NCBI GenBank assembly: GCA_030617005.1
Contig: JAUWWH010000098.1
Location: 1 to 5,011 of the forward strand
Length of the DNA stretch: 5,011 nt
Reading direction: 5' to 3'
Source: Candidatus Bathyarchaeota archaeon
Lineage (GTDB): Archaea > Thermoproteota > Bathyarchaeia > RBG-16-48-13 > GCA-020355125
The translations under genes and the position numbers were made by a program. How positions within the stretch are numbered: position 1 is the stretch's first letter; each line of letters begins with the position of its first letter. Shown here in pieces: positions 1 to 5,011 of the stretch. The notes below the pieces were generated by a model, which did no database searches, was not told the DNA's origin, and saw only the letters and a program-made list of their open reading frames with translations.

Positions 1-92
1 ATGATTTTGTCTTTGTTCTTTATGAATTCTGCTATTTCTTTCACATTTCTTCGCTCCTGTTTTCTTGCACAATAGCCCTTACCTTCCACCAT
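1..92 (-). CDS. Partial small protein of unknown function, N-terminus only (weak call)
   Basis: Thirty codons are open from an ATG at 92-90 to the left edge, with an in-frame TGA a few codons upstream of the ATG, so a start near here is forced if the frame is real. The visible protein begins MVEGKGYCARKQERRNVKE and is strongly charged and Lys/Arg-rich. The arrangement of Tyr-Cys, a basic stretch, then Val-Lys and later Lys-Asn faintly resembles the start of the small archaeal zinc-ribbon family DUF5679, where a CxxC normally sits at this place. Here the second Cys would be replaced by Lys, so the match is only suggestive. The ribosome-binding signal is weak (GGA about 12 bases upstream). It lies downstream of the cupin gene on the same strand, 117 bases away. 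It could equally be a chance open frame in AT-rich DNA. Confidence 0.3.
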   Translation of the reverse strand, partial: MVEGKGYCARKQERRNVKEIAEFIKNKDKI

Positions 93-127
93 TCTTAATC
101 AATATCCATATTTTTCATTATGATGCA

Positions 128-145
128 TTTTTTTTAATTTTTTTT
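128..145. other. T8-AA-T8 homopolymer tract between the cupin gene and the left-edge frame
   Basis: The plus strand reads eight T, two A, eight T. Read on the plus strand, a tract like this would act as an archaeal T-rich intrinsic terminator for transcripts coming from the left. On the minus strand it is an A-rich element 36 to 53 bases upstream of the ATG at 92 and could be a promoter-proximal curved element. No plus-strand gene is visible to its left, so its role is undecided. Confidence 0.35.
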
Positions 146-209
146 CTATGAATTAGATTTCACCATCAGTCAAAAGGGTAAATGAAACTCGTTTTCCTCC
201 AGGTGAATT

Positions 210-548
210 TTAAATATAAAGACATACAAATGGAACATCACTTATGTTTCTGATTTCATGAGCACCTTTTGGTCCAACAGGAGAGTAAAAAGTTGTTCCA
301 GGACATAATTTGTACTCTTTGTTTTTCGCATCGCAGAGAATTCCGTAACCTTTTATTACGTGTTGCATCTCCTCACGGTCATGATAATGCATATCAAGCT
401 TTCCTTCAGCTTCAAGAGTGAAAATGCCTGAGAAGATGTTTTCTATCGGTGTCTTTTCATCGAATAGGATTGCACCTTCTAAACCTGGTCTAGATGCTCT
501 TAGTTTTATATCATTAAGATCATGTATCGTAATAGTTTTAACCATCAT
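210..548 (-). CDS. Small single-domain cupin (cupin_2 type)
   Basis: This is a complete 112-residue protein made almost entirely of one cupin beta-barrel. Motif 1 is visible around residues 54-67: His54-x-His56, then Glu60 and Gly67. Motif 2 is visible at residues 84-101: Gly84, Pro90, Gly92, His97 and Asn101. His54, His56, Glu60 and His97 are the expected metal ligands, so a divalent-metal-binding fold is well supported. Small cupins of this size include isomerases, dioxygenases and sensor or binding proteins; nothing here picks one, so the substrate is unknown. There is no signal peptide or membrane segment, so it is probably cytoplasmic. The ATG at 548-546 is followed directly by a second ATG, either of which could be used; GGAG lies ten bases upstream. 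It stands alone, separated by 424 bases from the fibrillarin gene behind it. Confidence 0.85.
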   Translation of the reverse strand: MMVKTITIHDLNDIKLRASRPGLEGAILFDEKTPIENIFSGIFTLEAEGKLDMHYHDREEMQHVIKGYGILCDAKNKEYKLCPGTTFYSPVGPKGAHEIRNISDVPFVCLYI

Positions 549-572
549 TCTTTCATAACTCCACTTTAGATC

Positions 573-580
573 TTTATAAA
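573..580 (-). promoter_or_regulatory. Candidate TATA box of the cupin gene
   Basis: TTTATAAA lies 25 to 32 bases upstream of the cupin ATG. With the usual archaeal spacing, transcription would start within a few bases of the ATG, giving an almost leaderless message, although a GGAG at 559-562 would then be left outside the transcript. Either the start lies a little further upstream or the GGAG is coincidental. The upstream BRE position is A-rich but not a clear match. Confidence 0.4.
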
Positions 581-943
581 ATTAAGTTTTTGACATTTTT
601 GTTGTATTGTGTGAGAATATTACTATTTAATGGTATAGGAAACATGCACCATTTATCTTCCGGAGGGATAATCACTTCAATAAGAAATCAATTTTATTAT
701 GGTGTTTATTTTAGCTTTAAAACTCTTTTTCAAAAATATCTTCAGGTTTAAGACTTACATATTAAATTGTTAGAATCCCACTTTTAAGGAATCGTTAAAA
801 CATTCATTCCAACAGTCAAGTCCTTTTTTATTCAACTTAGAAGAATCTCAGTTCTAATTGATTGATAATTATAGAAAGTTTTTAGGAATCTTAGTTTGTA
901 ATTCACGTTAAATAGGAAAATCTGGATAACGAGAACTTCTCTA

Positions 944-948
944 AAAAT
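944..948 (-). terminator. Possible T-run terminator after the nop5-fibrillarin operon
   Basis: On the minus strand a run of five T appears about 25 bases past the fibrillarin stop codon, followed by a short GAGAA-G-TTCTC inverted repeat at 941-931. Archaeal termination depends mainly on T-runs, so this is a plausible but weak termination site. The inverted repeat has too small a loop to count as evidence. Confidence 0.25.
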
Positions 949-972
949 TTAATGATATCGCATAATAAGGAA

Positions 973-1671
973 TTAGTTACGATACTCTGCTAAGACTAAC
1001 ACGTGGGCTTTATCATATGGTTTCAACCTAATTATCCGCTCTATATTAAAGCCTCTATTCTTCAACACATCCACTTCTCTTTTAAAGATCTTGGAAGGGT
1101 CCTCTATGGAGTTTATGCTCCGTGCTTTTATTACTAATAGACCCCATCCTCCATCTTGGAGAAATATATCTGCATTATCAGCTAAAACCCGGGCTTGTTC
1201 CGGTTGAGCGATATCACAATAAACTCCATCCACGGTCTCTACTAGCATGCGGTATCGCTCTGGAAAACGGGCGTCAGCTAAAATTGGAAAAATATTTTCC
1301 CTGAATGGAGAGACTTTAATTATTAGGTCTCTAAGAGGCCTAAAAGAAAACTCAATACAGTAAACACAACCCTGAGAACTGACAATATCGGATACATGAC
1401 TGACAGTTGTTCCACTAGCAGCGCCTCTATAAAGCACTTTCTGGCCAGATTTAATCGGTACAGTTCTTAAACCTTTCAACAAAGCTGCAGCTAATTTACT
1501 CTTATAGGGATCCCAGAGTCGATATTCACGGTCCTCATGTTTAACTAATTTCTCCCCATATACGCTTTTGCCTGGAGATAGGTTGAGTGTGGCAAATGTA
1601 CTTCTCCCATCATCTATTCTAACTTGGTAGATCCCATGAAGTTTTTTGTGGGGCTTAACCTTAATCTTCAT
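973..1671 (-). CDS. flpA: Archaeal fibrillarin-like rRNA/tRNA 2'-O-methyltransferase
   Basis: This is the catalytic subunit of the box C/D sRNP; it transfers a methyl group from SAM to the 2'-OH of the RNA nucleotide picked by the guide RNA. With the chosen start it has 232 residues, near the usual archaeal length of about 230. The N-terminal domain holds the VYGEKLV segment. The Rossmann-type domain shows SAM motif I at residues 79-89 (VLYRGAASGTT), Glu107 in the ribose-binding IEF segment, Asp133, then Asp153 in CDIAQPEQ, Lys182 in VIKARSI and His223 near the end; the last three fit the proposed catalytic set. The ATG at 1671-1669 is preferred because GAGGG lies ten bases upstream and the family normally starts just before the KPHK segment. 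A longer frame to 1749 would add 26 residues. It overlaps the nop5 stop by 11 bases. Arg82 inside motif I is unusual; Leu is usual there. Confidence 0.96.
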   Translation of the reverse strand: MKIKVKPHKKLHGIYQVRIDDGRSTFATLNLSPGKSVYGEKLVKHEDREYRLWDPYKSKLAAALLKGLRTVPIKSGQKVLYRGAASGTTVSHVSDIVSSQGCVYCIEFSFRPLRDLIIKVSPFRENIFPILADARFPERYRMLVETVDGVYCDIAQPEQARVLADNADIFLQDGGWGLLVIKARSINSIEDPSKIFKREVDVLKNRGFNIERIIRLKPYDKAHVLVLAEYRN

Positions 1672-2848
1672 CTTTTTTATTCCCTCTTTTAGATGGTGGT
1701 TCTGCATACTTTTCCCTAATTTCTTTAACTCGTTCATCAAAACTTTCACTTAACTCTTCTCCTCGATATCTTCCCCCATATGCATCCAGCCTTGCAGCAA
1801 TAGCAAGTTTACTAGCTAAAGCTCTAGCTATTTTTCCTCTCTGCCAACGAGGTAGTTTATGAACTTGATTATGTTGAAATATCAATCCATGTTTCGGAGG
1901 ATTCGTTCCTGTTCTTAGTGAACGGAATAAAGCTTTCTCAGCTCCCAGAACCTGTATGGTACTGGATGATTTTTTAGCTAAATTCCCCAATCCTCCAACT
2001 TTTGCTATTAACCGAGCCCCAAGGGTGGGTCCTACAAGCTTGTGGATGTTCGGGGCTACTTCTTTTATCACTTCTTCGAGGTAACTCTCTAGGTTATTTC
2101 TAGTGTTGTACAAGTTGAGAAGAGCCTTAGCAAAGTTCTGTATCTCTAGAATGTCATCTTTCCCTATTTTTGCTCCAATTGATGATTTTGCTACGGATAA
2201 TATATTCTTGCACTGTTCTGGTGTAAAGCCTTCTTTGATGAGTTTTTCCAATGTGAAGTTATTTCTTCTGCCGAGAGAAGCGATGAGTTTTAGGTATTTT
2301 TCGTTCTTATTGACAAGGGTGATTAATTCGGGGAAGTGGATTCCATACCATTCCTTTAATCGGTTGGCGAAGAGATTGAATGTCTTATCCAGATCATCTA
2401 TGATTAGGATGGTCTGGGATGTGAGAAGGTCTCGTCTACTTGATGCTTCTCGGATGTTCTTCCTAGATAATAGAGTGTTCATCTCATGAACTATCTTATG
2501 GAATTCCTCAAAGTTTTTTACGTATCCTTTCTCTATAGCTAATCTACCAACATTCCCACGGAGATATTTTCCTCCTTGACTTTGGCTTTCAATGGAGACC
2601 TCTACATCGAATTCTTCACTTATCGATTTAGCTAACTTCGCATTCTCTACGATCATACTTCGATATCCATTATCAATTAAATCTCTAACAATTTTTGCTA
2701 CTTCCTCCACAACCTCTCCTTTCTGAACTAGGATAATTGTATCACTCATTTTTTCTCCATTCCTAGGAAAGAAGACGGTATCAATAACTCTATTTTCCTC
2801 GTCTATGGCAAAAACACCTATAAGCCACGCAATAATTGTAATCTTCAA
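1661..2848 (-). CDS. nop5: Nop5 (Nop56/58-like) scaffold protein of the box C/D sRNP
   Basis: This 395-residue protein bridges fibrillarin and the L7Ae-bound guide RNA in the archaeal RNA 2'-O-methylation complex. The N-terminal domain (about 1-120) is the fibrillarin-binding part. A long helical, charged segment (about 125-260, including NRLKEWYGIHFPEL at 162-175) forms the coiled coil used for dimerisation. The C-terminal NOP domain (about 265-360) carries the signature run GPTLGARL at 273-280, GAEKALFRSLRTG at 302-314, PPKHGLIFQH at 317-326 and RWQRGKIARALASKLAIAARLD at 334-355. The tail is Lys- and acid-rich, as is common. The start is a TTG at 2848-2846: an in-frame stop lies nine codons upstream, no ATG or GTG lies between, and a G-rich ribosome binding site stands nine bases before it. 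Starting at Met34 would cut away the fibrillarin-binding domain. It leads a two-gene operon with fibrillarin and overlaps it by 11 bases. Confidence 0.96.
   Translation of the reverse strand: MKITIIAWLIGVFAIDEENRVIDTVFFPRNGEKMSDTIILVQKGEVVEEVAKIVRDLIDNGYRSMIVENAKLAKSISEEFDVEVSIESQSQGGKYLRGNVGRLAIEKGYVKNFEEFHKIVHEMNTLLSRKNIREASSRRDLLTSQTILIIDDLDKTFNLFANRLKEWYGIHFPELITLVNKNEKYLKLIASLGRRNNFTLEKLIKEGFTPEQCKNILSVAKSSIGAKIGKDDILEIQNFAKALLNLYNTRNNLESYLEEVIKEVAPNIHKLVGPTLGARLIAKVGGLGNLAKKSSSTIQVLGAEKALFRSLRTGTNPPKHGLIFQHNQVHKLPRWQRGKIARALASKLAIAARLDAYGGRYRGEELSESFDERVKEIREKYAEPPSKRGNKKDED
1682..1686 (-). promoter_or_regulatory. Ribosome binding site that fixes the fibrillarin start
   Basis: GAGGG on the minus strand lies inside the end of nop5, ten bases before the ATG at 1671. 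It supports this start over the upstream in-frame ATGs up to 1749, and it allows fibrillarin to be translated independently or by coupling to nop5. Confidence 0.65.
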
Positions 2849-2942
2849 ACTATCTAACCCCCTACCTTTAAGTCATATAATGGATACTTGCAATATAATA
2901 TCTTAGACTATATCATATATCTTACTCGAGAAAGTGGTATAA
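2849..2942. promoter_or_regulatory. Divergent promoter region between nop5 and pyrD
   Basis: These 94 bases must drive the nop5-fibrillarin operon leftward and pyrD-pyrK rightward. AATATAATA at 2892-2900 reads as a TATA-like box on both strands; leftward it predicts a start near 2870 and a leader that includes the nop5 ribosome binding site. Rightward, either this box (start near 2921) or TATATCATATAT at 2909-2920 (start near 2937, almost leaderless) could serve pyrD. The word TATCTTA occurs twice, at 2899 and 2918, 19 bases apart, about two helical turns. The base composition is so AT-rich that none of these assignments is firm. Confidence 0.5.
2858..2862 (-). promoter_or_regulatory. Ribosome binding site supporting the TTG start of nop5
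   Basis: A GGGGG run followed by TT, close to the archaeal GGAGGTGAT core, lies nine bases upstream of the TTG at 2848. Together with the family-like N-terminus encoded right after the TTG, it decides this start. Confidence 0.6.
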
Positions 2943-3860
2943 ATGAGACCAGATTTAACCGTTAATATTGCCGGTTTAAAACTTAGAAATCCAACCATGG
3001 TAAGTGCTGGAGTATTAGGTCTCTCCGGCTTAAGCTTAAGCCGAGTTTGGGATGCTGGAGTTGGCGCTGTTGTGTCTAAATCCTTAGGTCTGCAGTCTCG
3101 GAAGGGGTACTCGAATCCGACAATCGTTGATGTGAGCTGTGGCATTCTCAATGCAATGGGTCTACCTAACCCTGGAGTAAAAGATTATGTTAATGAAATT
3201 CAAATCGCCAGGTCTAATGGAGTAAAGGTCATAATTGGAAGTATTTATGGGGGTTCTCCTAAGGAGTTCTCTGAAGCTGCCAAGATTATTGAAGCTTCCG
3301 GCGTCAACGCTGTGGAGTTAAATCTCTCCTGTCCTAATGTTGAGGATGTTGGGTTGGAGATTGGTCAGGATCCAAACCTTGTTAGTGCAGTTGTGAACGC
3401 TGTTAAACGATCCATCCGACTTCCCGTCTTCGCAAAACTGACTCCTAACATCTCTAATATTAAAGTTTTGGCTAAAGCTGCAGAGGACGCAGGCATCGAT
3501 GGAGTGGTCGCAATAAATACGGTTCGTGCTATGGCCATAGATATTGACACTGGAAGACCCCTCCTCTCCAATAAGATAGGGGGTTTATCAGGTCCTGCGA
3601 TAAAACCAATCGCTGTCAGATGTGTTTATGAGATAGCTAAGACAGTTAAGGTCCCTGTTATTGGTTGTGGTGGTATCATGAATTGGAAAGATGTTGTAGA
3701 GTTTCTCCTCGCTGGAGCTTCTGCTGTTCAGATCGGGACAGCTATTGCTTACAAAAATTTTGCAGTCTTTGGTCAGGTTTTAAAAGGAGTTGAACAGTAT
3801 CTTGTTAAAAAGGGATACAGTAATATTGGTGATGTAGTTGGTCTCTCTCATAAATATTGA
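2943..3860 (+). CDS. pyrD: Dihydroorotate dehydrogenase, class 1B catalytic subunit
   Basis: The enzyme oxidises dihydroorotate to orotate with FMN, the fourth step of pyrimidine synthesis, in the cytoplasm. The 305-residue length is normal for the catalytic subunit. The TIM-barrel landmarks are in order: Lys46 in VSKSLG, NAMGLPNPG at 70-78, the active-site loop NLSCPN at 127-132 with Cys130 as the class 1 catalytic base, Lys165 in AKLTPN, INTVRA at 191-196, GGLSG at 213-217, GCGGI at 241-245 and the FMN phosphate site around QIGTA at 263-267. Cys rather than Ser as base, and the pyrK gene directly downstream, place it in class 1B. The ATG is followed at once by the family-typical N-terminus, so the start is firm, but only a weak GTGG precedes it and the message may be leaderless. 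An 18-base perfect palindrome falls in codons 28-34. Confidence 0.96.
   Translation: MRPDLTVNIAGLKLRNPTMVSAGVLGLSGLSLSRVWDAGVGAVVSKSLGLQSRKGYSNPTIVDVSCGILNAMGLPNPGVKDYVNEIQIARSNGVKVIIGSIYGGSPKEFSEAAKIIEASGVNAVELNLSCPNVEDVGLEIGQDPNLVSAVVNAVKRSIRLPVFAKLTPNISNIKVLAKAAEDAGIDGVVAINTVRAMAIDIDTGRPLLSNKIGGLSGPAIKPIAVRCVYEIAKTVKVPVIGCGGIMNWKDVVEFLLAGASAVQIGTAIAYKNFAVFGQVLKGVEQYLVKKGYSNIGDVVGLSHKY
3026..3043. repeat. Perfect 18-base palindrome inside pyrD
   Basis: CGGCTTAAGCTTAAGCCG equals its own reverse complement and covers codons 28-34 of pyrD (the Leu-Ser-Leu-Ser stretch, encoded as TTA AGC twice). In RNA it could form a seven-pair stem with a four-base loop about 80 bases after the start codon. 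Function is unknown; part of the symmetry comes from the repeated codon pair. Confidence 0.8.
3828..3833 (+). promoter_or_regulatory. Ribosome binding site of pyrK inside the end of pyrD
   Basis: GGTGAT, a full match to part of the archaeal anti-Shine-Dalgarno complement, lies four bases before the TTG at 3838. It supports that start codon, given that an in-frame TAG sits immediately before the TTG and no ATG or GTG follows for many codons. Confidence 0.55.
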
Positions 3861-4662
3861 TCCACGTAGAATCGTCAAAATTAAAGAAATATGTGTAGAG
3901 ACCCCGACAGTGAAATCCTTTACATTCGATGATAAACAATGTCGGGGAGCTCGACCGGGACAGTATGTCATGGTTTGGCTTCCTGGAATAGATGAAATTC
4001 CTATGAGTCTTTCAATGATTAATCACCTTGGACTTTCCAGAATAACCGTTGGGAAGATCGGTGAAGCGACCAAGGCCCTTCATGAGATGAAGATTGGTGA
4101 CAGACTTGGACTCAGAGGACCCTTCGGAAACTGGTTTATTCCTTATCAAGGACGAGTTATACTTGTTGGAGGTGGAACTGGTATTGCGCCTTTGATTCCT
4201 CTGACTAAAGATTTGATGGGTTTGGAATCTGATGTAACATTCGTTTTAGGAGCTAAGACTCTACAGGATGTGCTCTTTTTAAACGAACTTCAGAAATTCT
4301 TTCTCAATAAAAGATATAACATAATCGTGACAACTGATGATGGAAGCATGGGTCTAAAGGGTTTGGTTTCTGATGCTCTTGAGGACTTATTTAAGGAGAT
4401 AAATTATGATATGGTCTATACTTGTGGTTCAGAACCGATGATGCGGAAAGTCTTCGACATCTCTGAGACGTATAAAACACCCATTCAAACATGTGTGGAG
4501 AGAATCATACGTTGTTCTATAGGTCTTTGTGGCAGCTGCACAATAGGTAAATTTAGGATTTGTAAAGATGGGCCCATTCTAACTTCTAAGCAATTACGAG
4601 AAGTTTTAGACGAGTTCGGGAAGTTTAAACGAGACTTTGATGGTAAAAGAATCAGTTTTTAA
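3838..4662 (+). CDS. pyrK: Dihydroorotate dehydrogenase electron transfer subunit
   Basis: PyrK takes electrons from the FMN of PyrD through a [2Fe-2S] cluster to FAD and then to NAD+. The 274 residues show a ferredoxin-reductase layout. The FAD-binding barrel has RPGQYVMVWLPG at 39-50 and PMSLS at 55-59, followed by GDRLGLRGPFG at 88-98. The NAD-binding domain begins at VILVGGGTGIAPL (107-119) and includes TCGSEP at 195-200. The C-terminal cluster domain has four ligands, Cys226, Cys231, Cys234 and Cys242, spaced C-x4-C-x2-C-x7-C, with the KDGP motif after it. All key residues are present. The start is a TTG placed right after an in-frame TAG, so it overlaps pyrD by 23 bases and is probably translationally coupled. 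The family's N-terminus is matched from about residue 10 onward, so a non-standard start a few codons later cannot be ruled out. Confidence 0.95.
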   Translation: MVSLINIDPRRIVKIKEICVETPTVKSFTFDDKQCRGARPGQYVMVWLPGIDEIPMSLSMINHLGLSRITVGKIGEATKALHEMKIGDRLGLRGPFGNWFIPYQGRVILVGGGTGIAPLIPLTKDLMGLESDVTFVLGAKTLQDVLFLNELQKFFLNKRYNIIVTTDDGSMGLKGLVSDALEDLFKEINYDMVYTCGSEPMMRKVFDISETYKTPIQTCVERIIRCSIGLCGSCTIGKFRICKDGPILTSKQLREVLDEFGKFKRDFDGKRISF

Positions 4663-4686
4663 AAAATATGTTCTAAATATAAGTTG

Positions 4687-4694
4687 AAAAAAAA
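4687..4694 (-). terminator. T8 run on the minus strand, possible terminator of the amidohydrolase gene
   Basis: In the convergent spacer after the amidohydrolase, the minus strand carries six T at 4730-4725 and then eight T at 4694-4687. Runs like these are the main signal of archaeal intrinsic termination. No matching strong T-run follows pyrK on the plus strand within the spacer. Confidence 0.45.
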
Positions 4695-4757
4695 TATTTA
4701 GTAATCAATAGTATTTGAATTATGAAAAAAGAGGTTTTATGTTGATAAATCTAGTAT

Positions 4758-5011
4758 TCATGCTACGTTTCCTCCAGCAACTAACTTAAATTCTTGTTTC
4801 GTGAGTCCTGCTGATCGTAATTTTTCGAATTCAACACTTACTGCATGACAATAATCGTCACTTGCCCATAGTACTCTATGCGCCCCTAATTGTTTAACAG
4901 CATATTTGATTGCCCATTTGTCGCATGCTGAGGTTCCTAATACTAAGTTGGGTGTGTGTTTTGCTACACTTATTGCATGTAATTCTCCATGTGGACCGCC
5001 CATATGGTTCA
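4758..5011 (-). CDS. Partial amidohydrolase family 2 (COG2159-like) protein, C-terminal end
   Basis: The frame is open from the right edge to a TGA at 4760-4758, giving about 83 residues, so the N-terminal two thirds of the gene lie outside the window. The visible part fits the end of an Amidohydrolase_2 TIM barrel: NHMGGPHGE near the edge carries a probable metal-ligand His, PNLVLGTSA is the strand where relatives have PN-x-YLDTS, and LGAHRVLWASDD carries the conserved catalytic, metal-binding Asp (relatives GADRVLFGSD). It ends with LVAGGNVA. The Met at 5003 is internal and not the start. Reactions in this family include decarboxylations and hydrolyses; the substrate is not recognisable. 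The stop is odd: relatives continue as GGNxARLL, and here six sense codons (Ile-Leu-Asp-Leu-Ser-Thr) follow the TGA before a TAA at 4739-4737. It may have lost its last residues through a point change. Confidence 0.8.
   Translation of the reverse strand, partial: NHMGGPHGELHAISVAKHTPNLVLGTSACDKWAIKYAVKQLGAHRVLWASDDYCHAVSVEFEKLRSAGLTKQEFKLVAGGNVA

Larger units (their letters stand above)
549..972. other. 424-base AT-rich intergenic region without a convincing gene
   Basis: The region separates the 3' end of fibrillarin (right) from the 5' end of the cupin gene (left); both are on the minus strand. Frames on both strands are short and interrupted. I see no tRNA-like structure and no box C/D pair. 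It holds the cupin promoter at its left end, a T-run on the minus strand just after fibrillarin, and a loose cluster of four GAATC words at 773, 789, 843 and 886, the last two within an imperfect direct repeat. It could contain an unrecognised small RNA or decayed gene, but nothing supports one. Confidence 0.5.

Noticed and set aside
644..751. 35-codon plus-strand frame beginning MHHLSSGGI
   Set aside because: It is short, in AT-rich intergenic DNA, with only AGGA nearby and no recognisable homology; likely chance.
931..941. GAGAA-C-TTCTC inverted repeat as a hairpin terminator
   Set aside because: The loop would be too small for a stable stem longer than four pairs, and archaeal termination does not need a hairpin.
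549..972. A box C/D guide RNA gene near the nop5-fibrillarin operon
   Set aside because: I looked for RTGATGA and CTGA boxes with proper spacing on both strands of the gap and found no pair.
1122..1304. 60-codon plus-strand frame inside fibrillarin
   Set aside because: It is a shadow of the fibrillarin coding region.
1672..1749. N-terminal extension of fibrillarin by 26 residues
   Set aside because: It lies entirely within nop5, has no family match, and would give a protein longer than usual; the ATG at 1671 has a good ribosome binding site.
2103..2489. 128-codon plus-strand frame opposite nop5
   Set aside because: It is antisense to a well-conserved nop5 coding region and its translation has no recognisable domain or start signal.
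2903..3151. 82-codon minus-strand frame over the promoter region and start of pyrD
   Set aside because: It is a shadow of pyrD; the composition follows the opposite strand and no family is recognisable.
3365..3571. 68-codon minus-strand frame inside pyrD
   Set aside because: It is antisense to conserved pyrD codons with no independent support.
3780..3971. 63-codon minus-strand frame over the pyrD-pyrK junction
   Set aside because: It is antisense to two real overlapping genes and shows no protein features.

Overview
The window is AT-rich archaeal chromosomal DNA. The archaeal assignment rests on an adjacent nop5 and fibrillarin pair, the protein core of the archaeal box C/D sRNP that 2'-O-methylates RNA, and on a type 1B dihydroorotate dehydrogenase pair (pyrD and pyrK) of archaeal style. 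Start sites show archaeal Shine-Dalgarno-like motifs and TATA-like boxes. A TACK-type lineage such as Bathyarchaeia is a guess from the flavour of the proteins and is not proven by the sequence.

Layout from left to right: (1) 1-92, minus strand, the start of a small unidentified reading frame that runs off the left edge. (2) 93-209, AT-rich spacer with a T8-AA-T8 tract. (3) 210-548, minus strand, a complete stand-alone cupin. (4) 549-972, a 424-base AT-rich gap with no convincing gene. (5) 973-2848, minus strand, a two-gene operon transcribed nop5 then fibrillarin; the genes overlap by 11 bases. (6) 2849-2942, a 94-base divergent promoter region. (7) 2943-4662, plus strand, pyrD followed by pyrK, which overlap by 23 bases and are probably translationally coupled. 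(8) 4663-4757, a short convergent spacer. (9) 4758-5011, minus strand, the C-terminal end of an amidohydrolase that enters from the right edge.

The two central operons work independently. Nop5 scaffolds fibrillarin onto guide RNAs for rRNA and tRNA methylation. PyrD and PyrK together oxidise dihydroorotate to orotate in pyrimidine synthesis, passing electrons to NAD+. They share only the intergenic control region. The cupin and the amidohydrolase have no evident functional link to either operon.

I see no mobile element, CRISPR array, rRNA, tRNA or defence system, and no evidence of a new biological system. The items most worth a second look are a TGA codon in the amidohydrolase where relatives usually have Arg, followed by six codons that continue the family's C-terminus; a perfect 18-base palindrome early in pyrD; an Arg in the SAM-binding motif of fibrillarin; and TTG start codons on two core genes.
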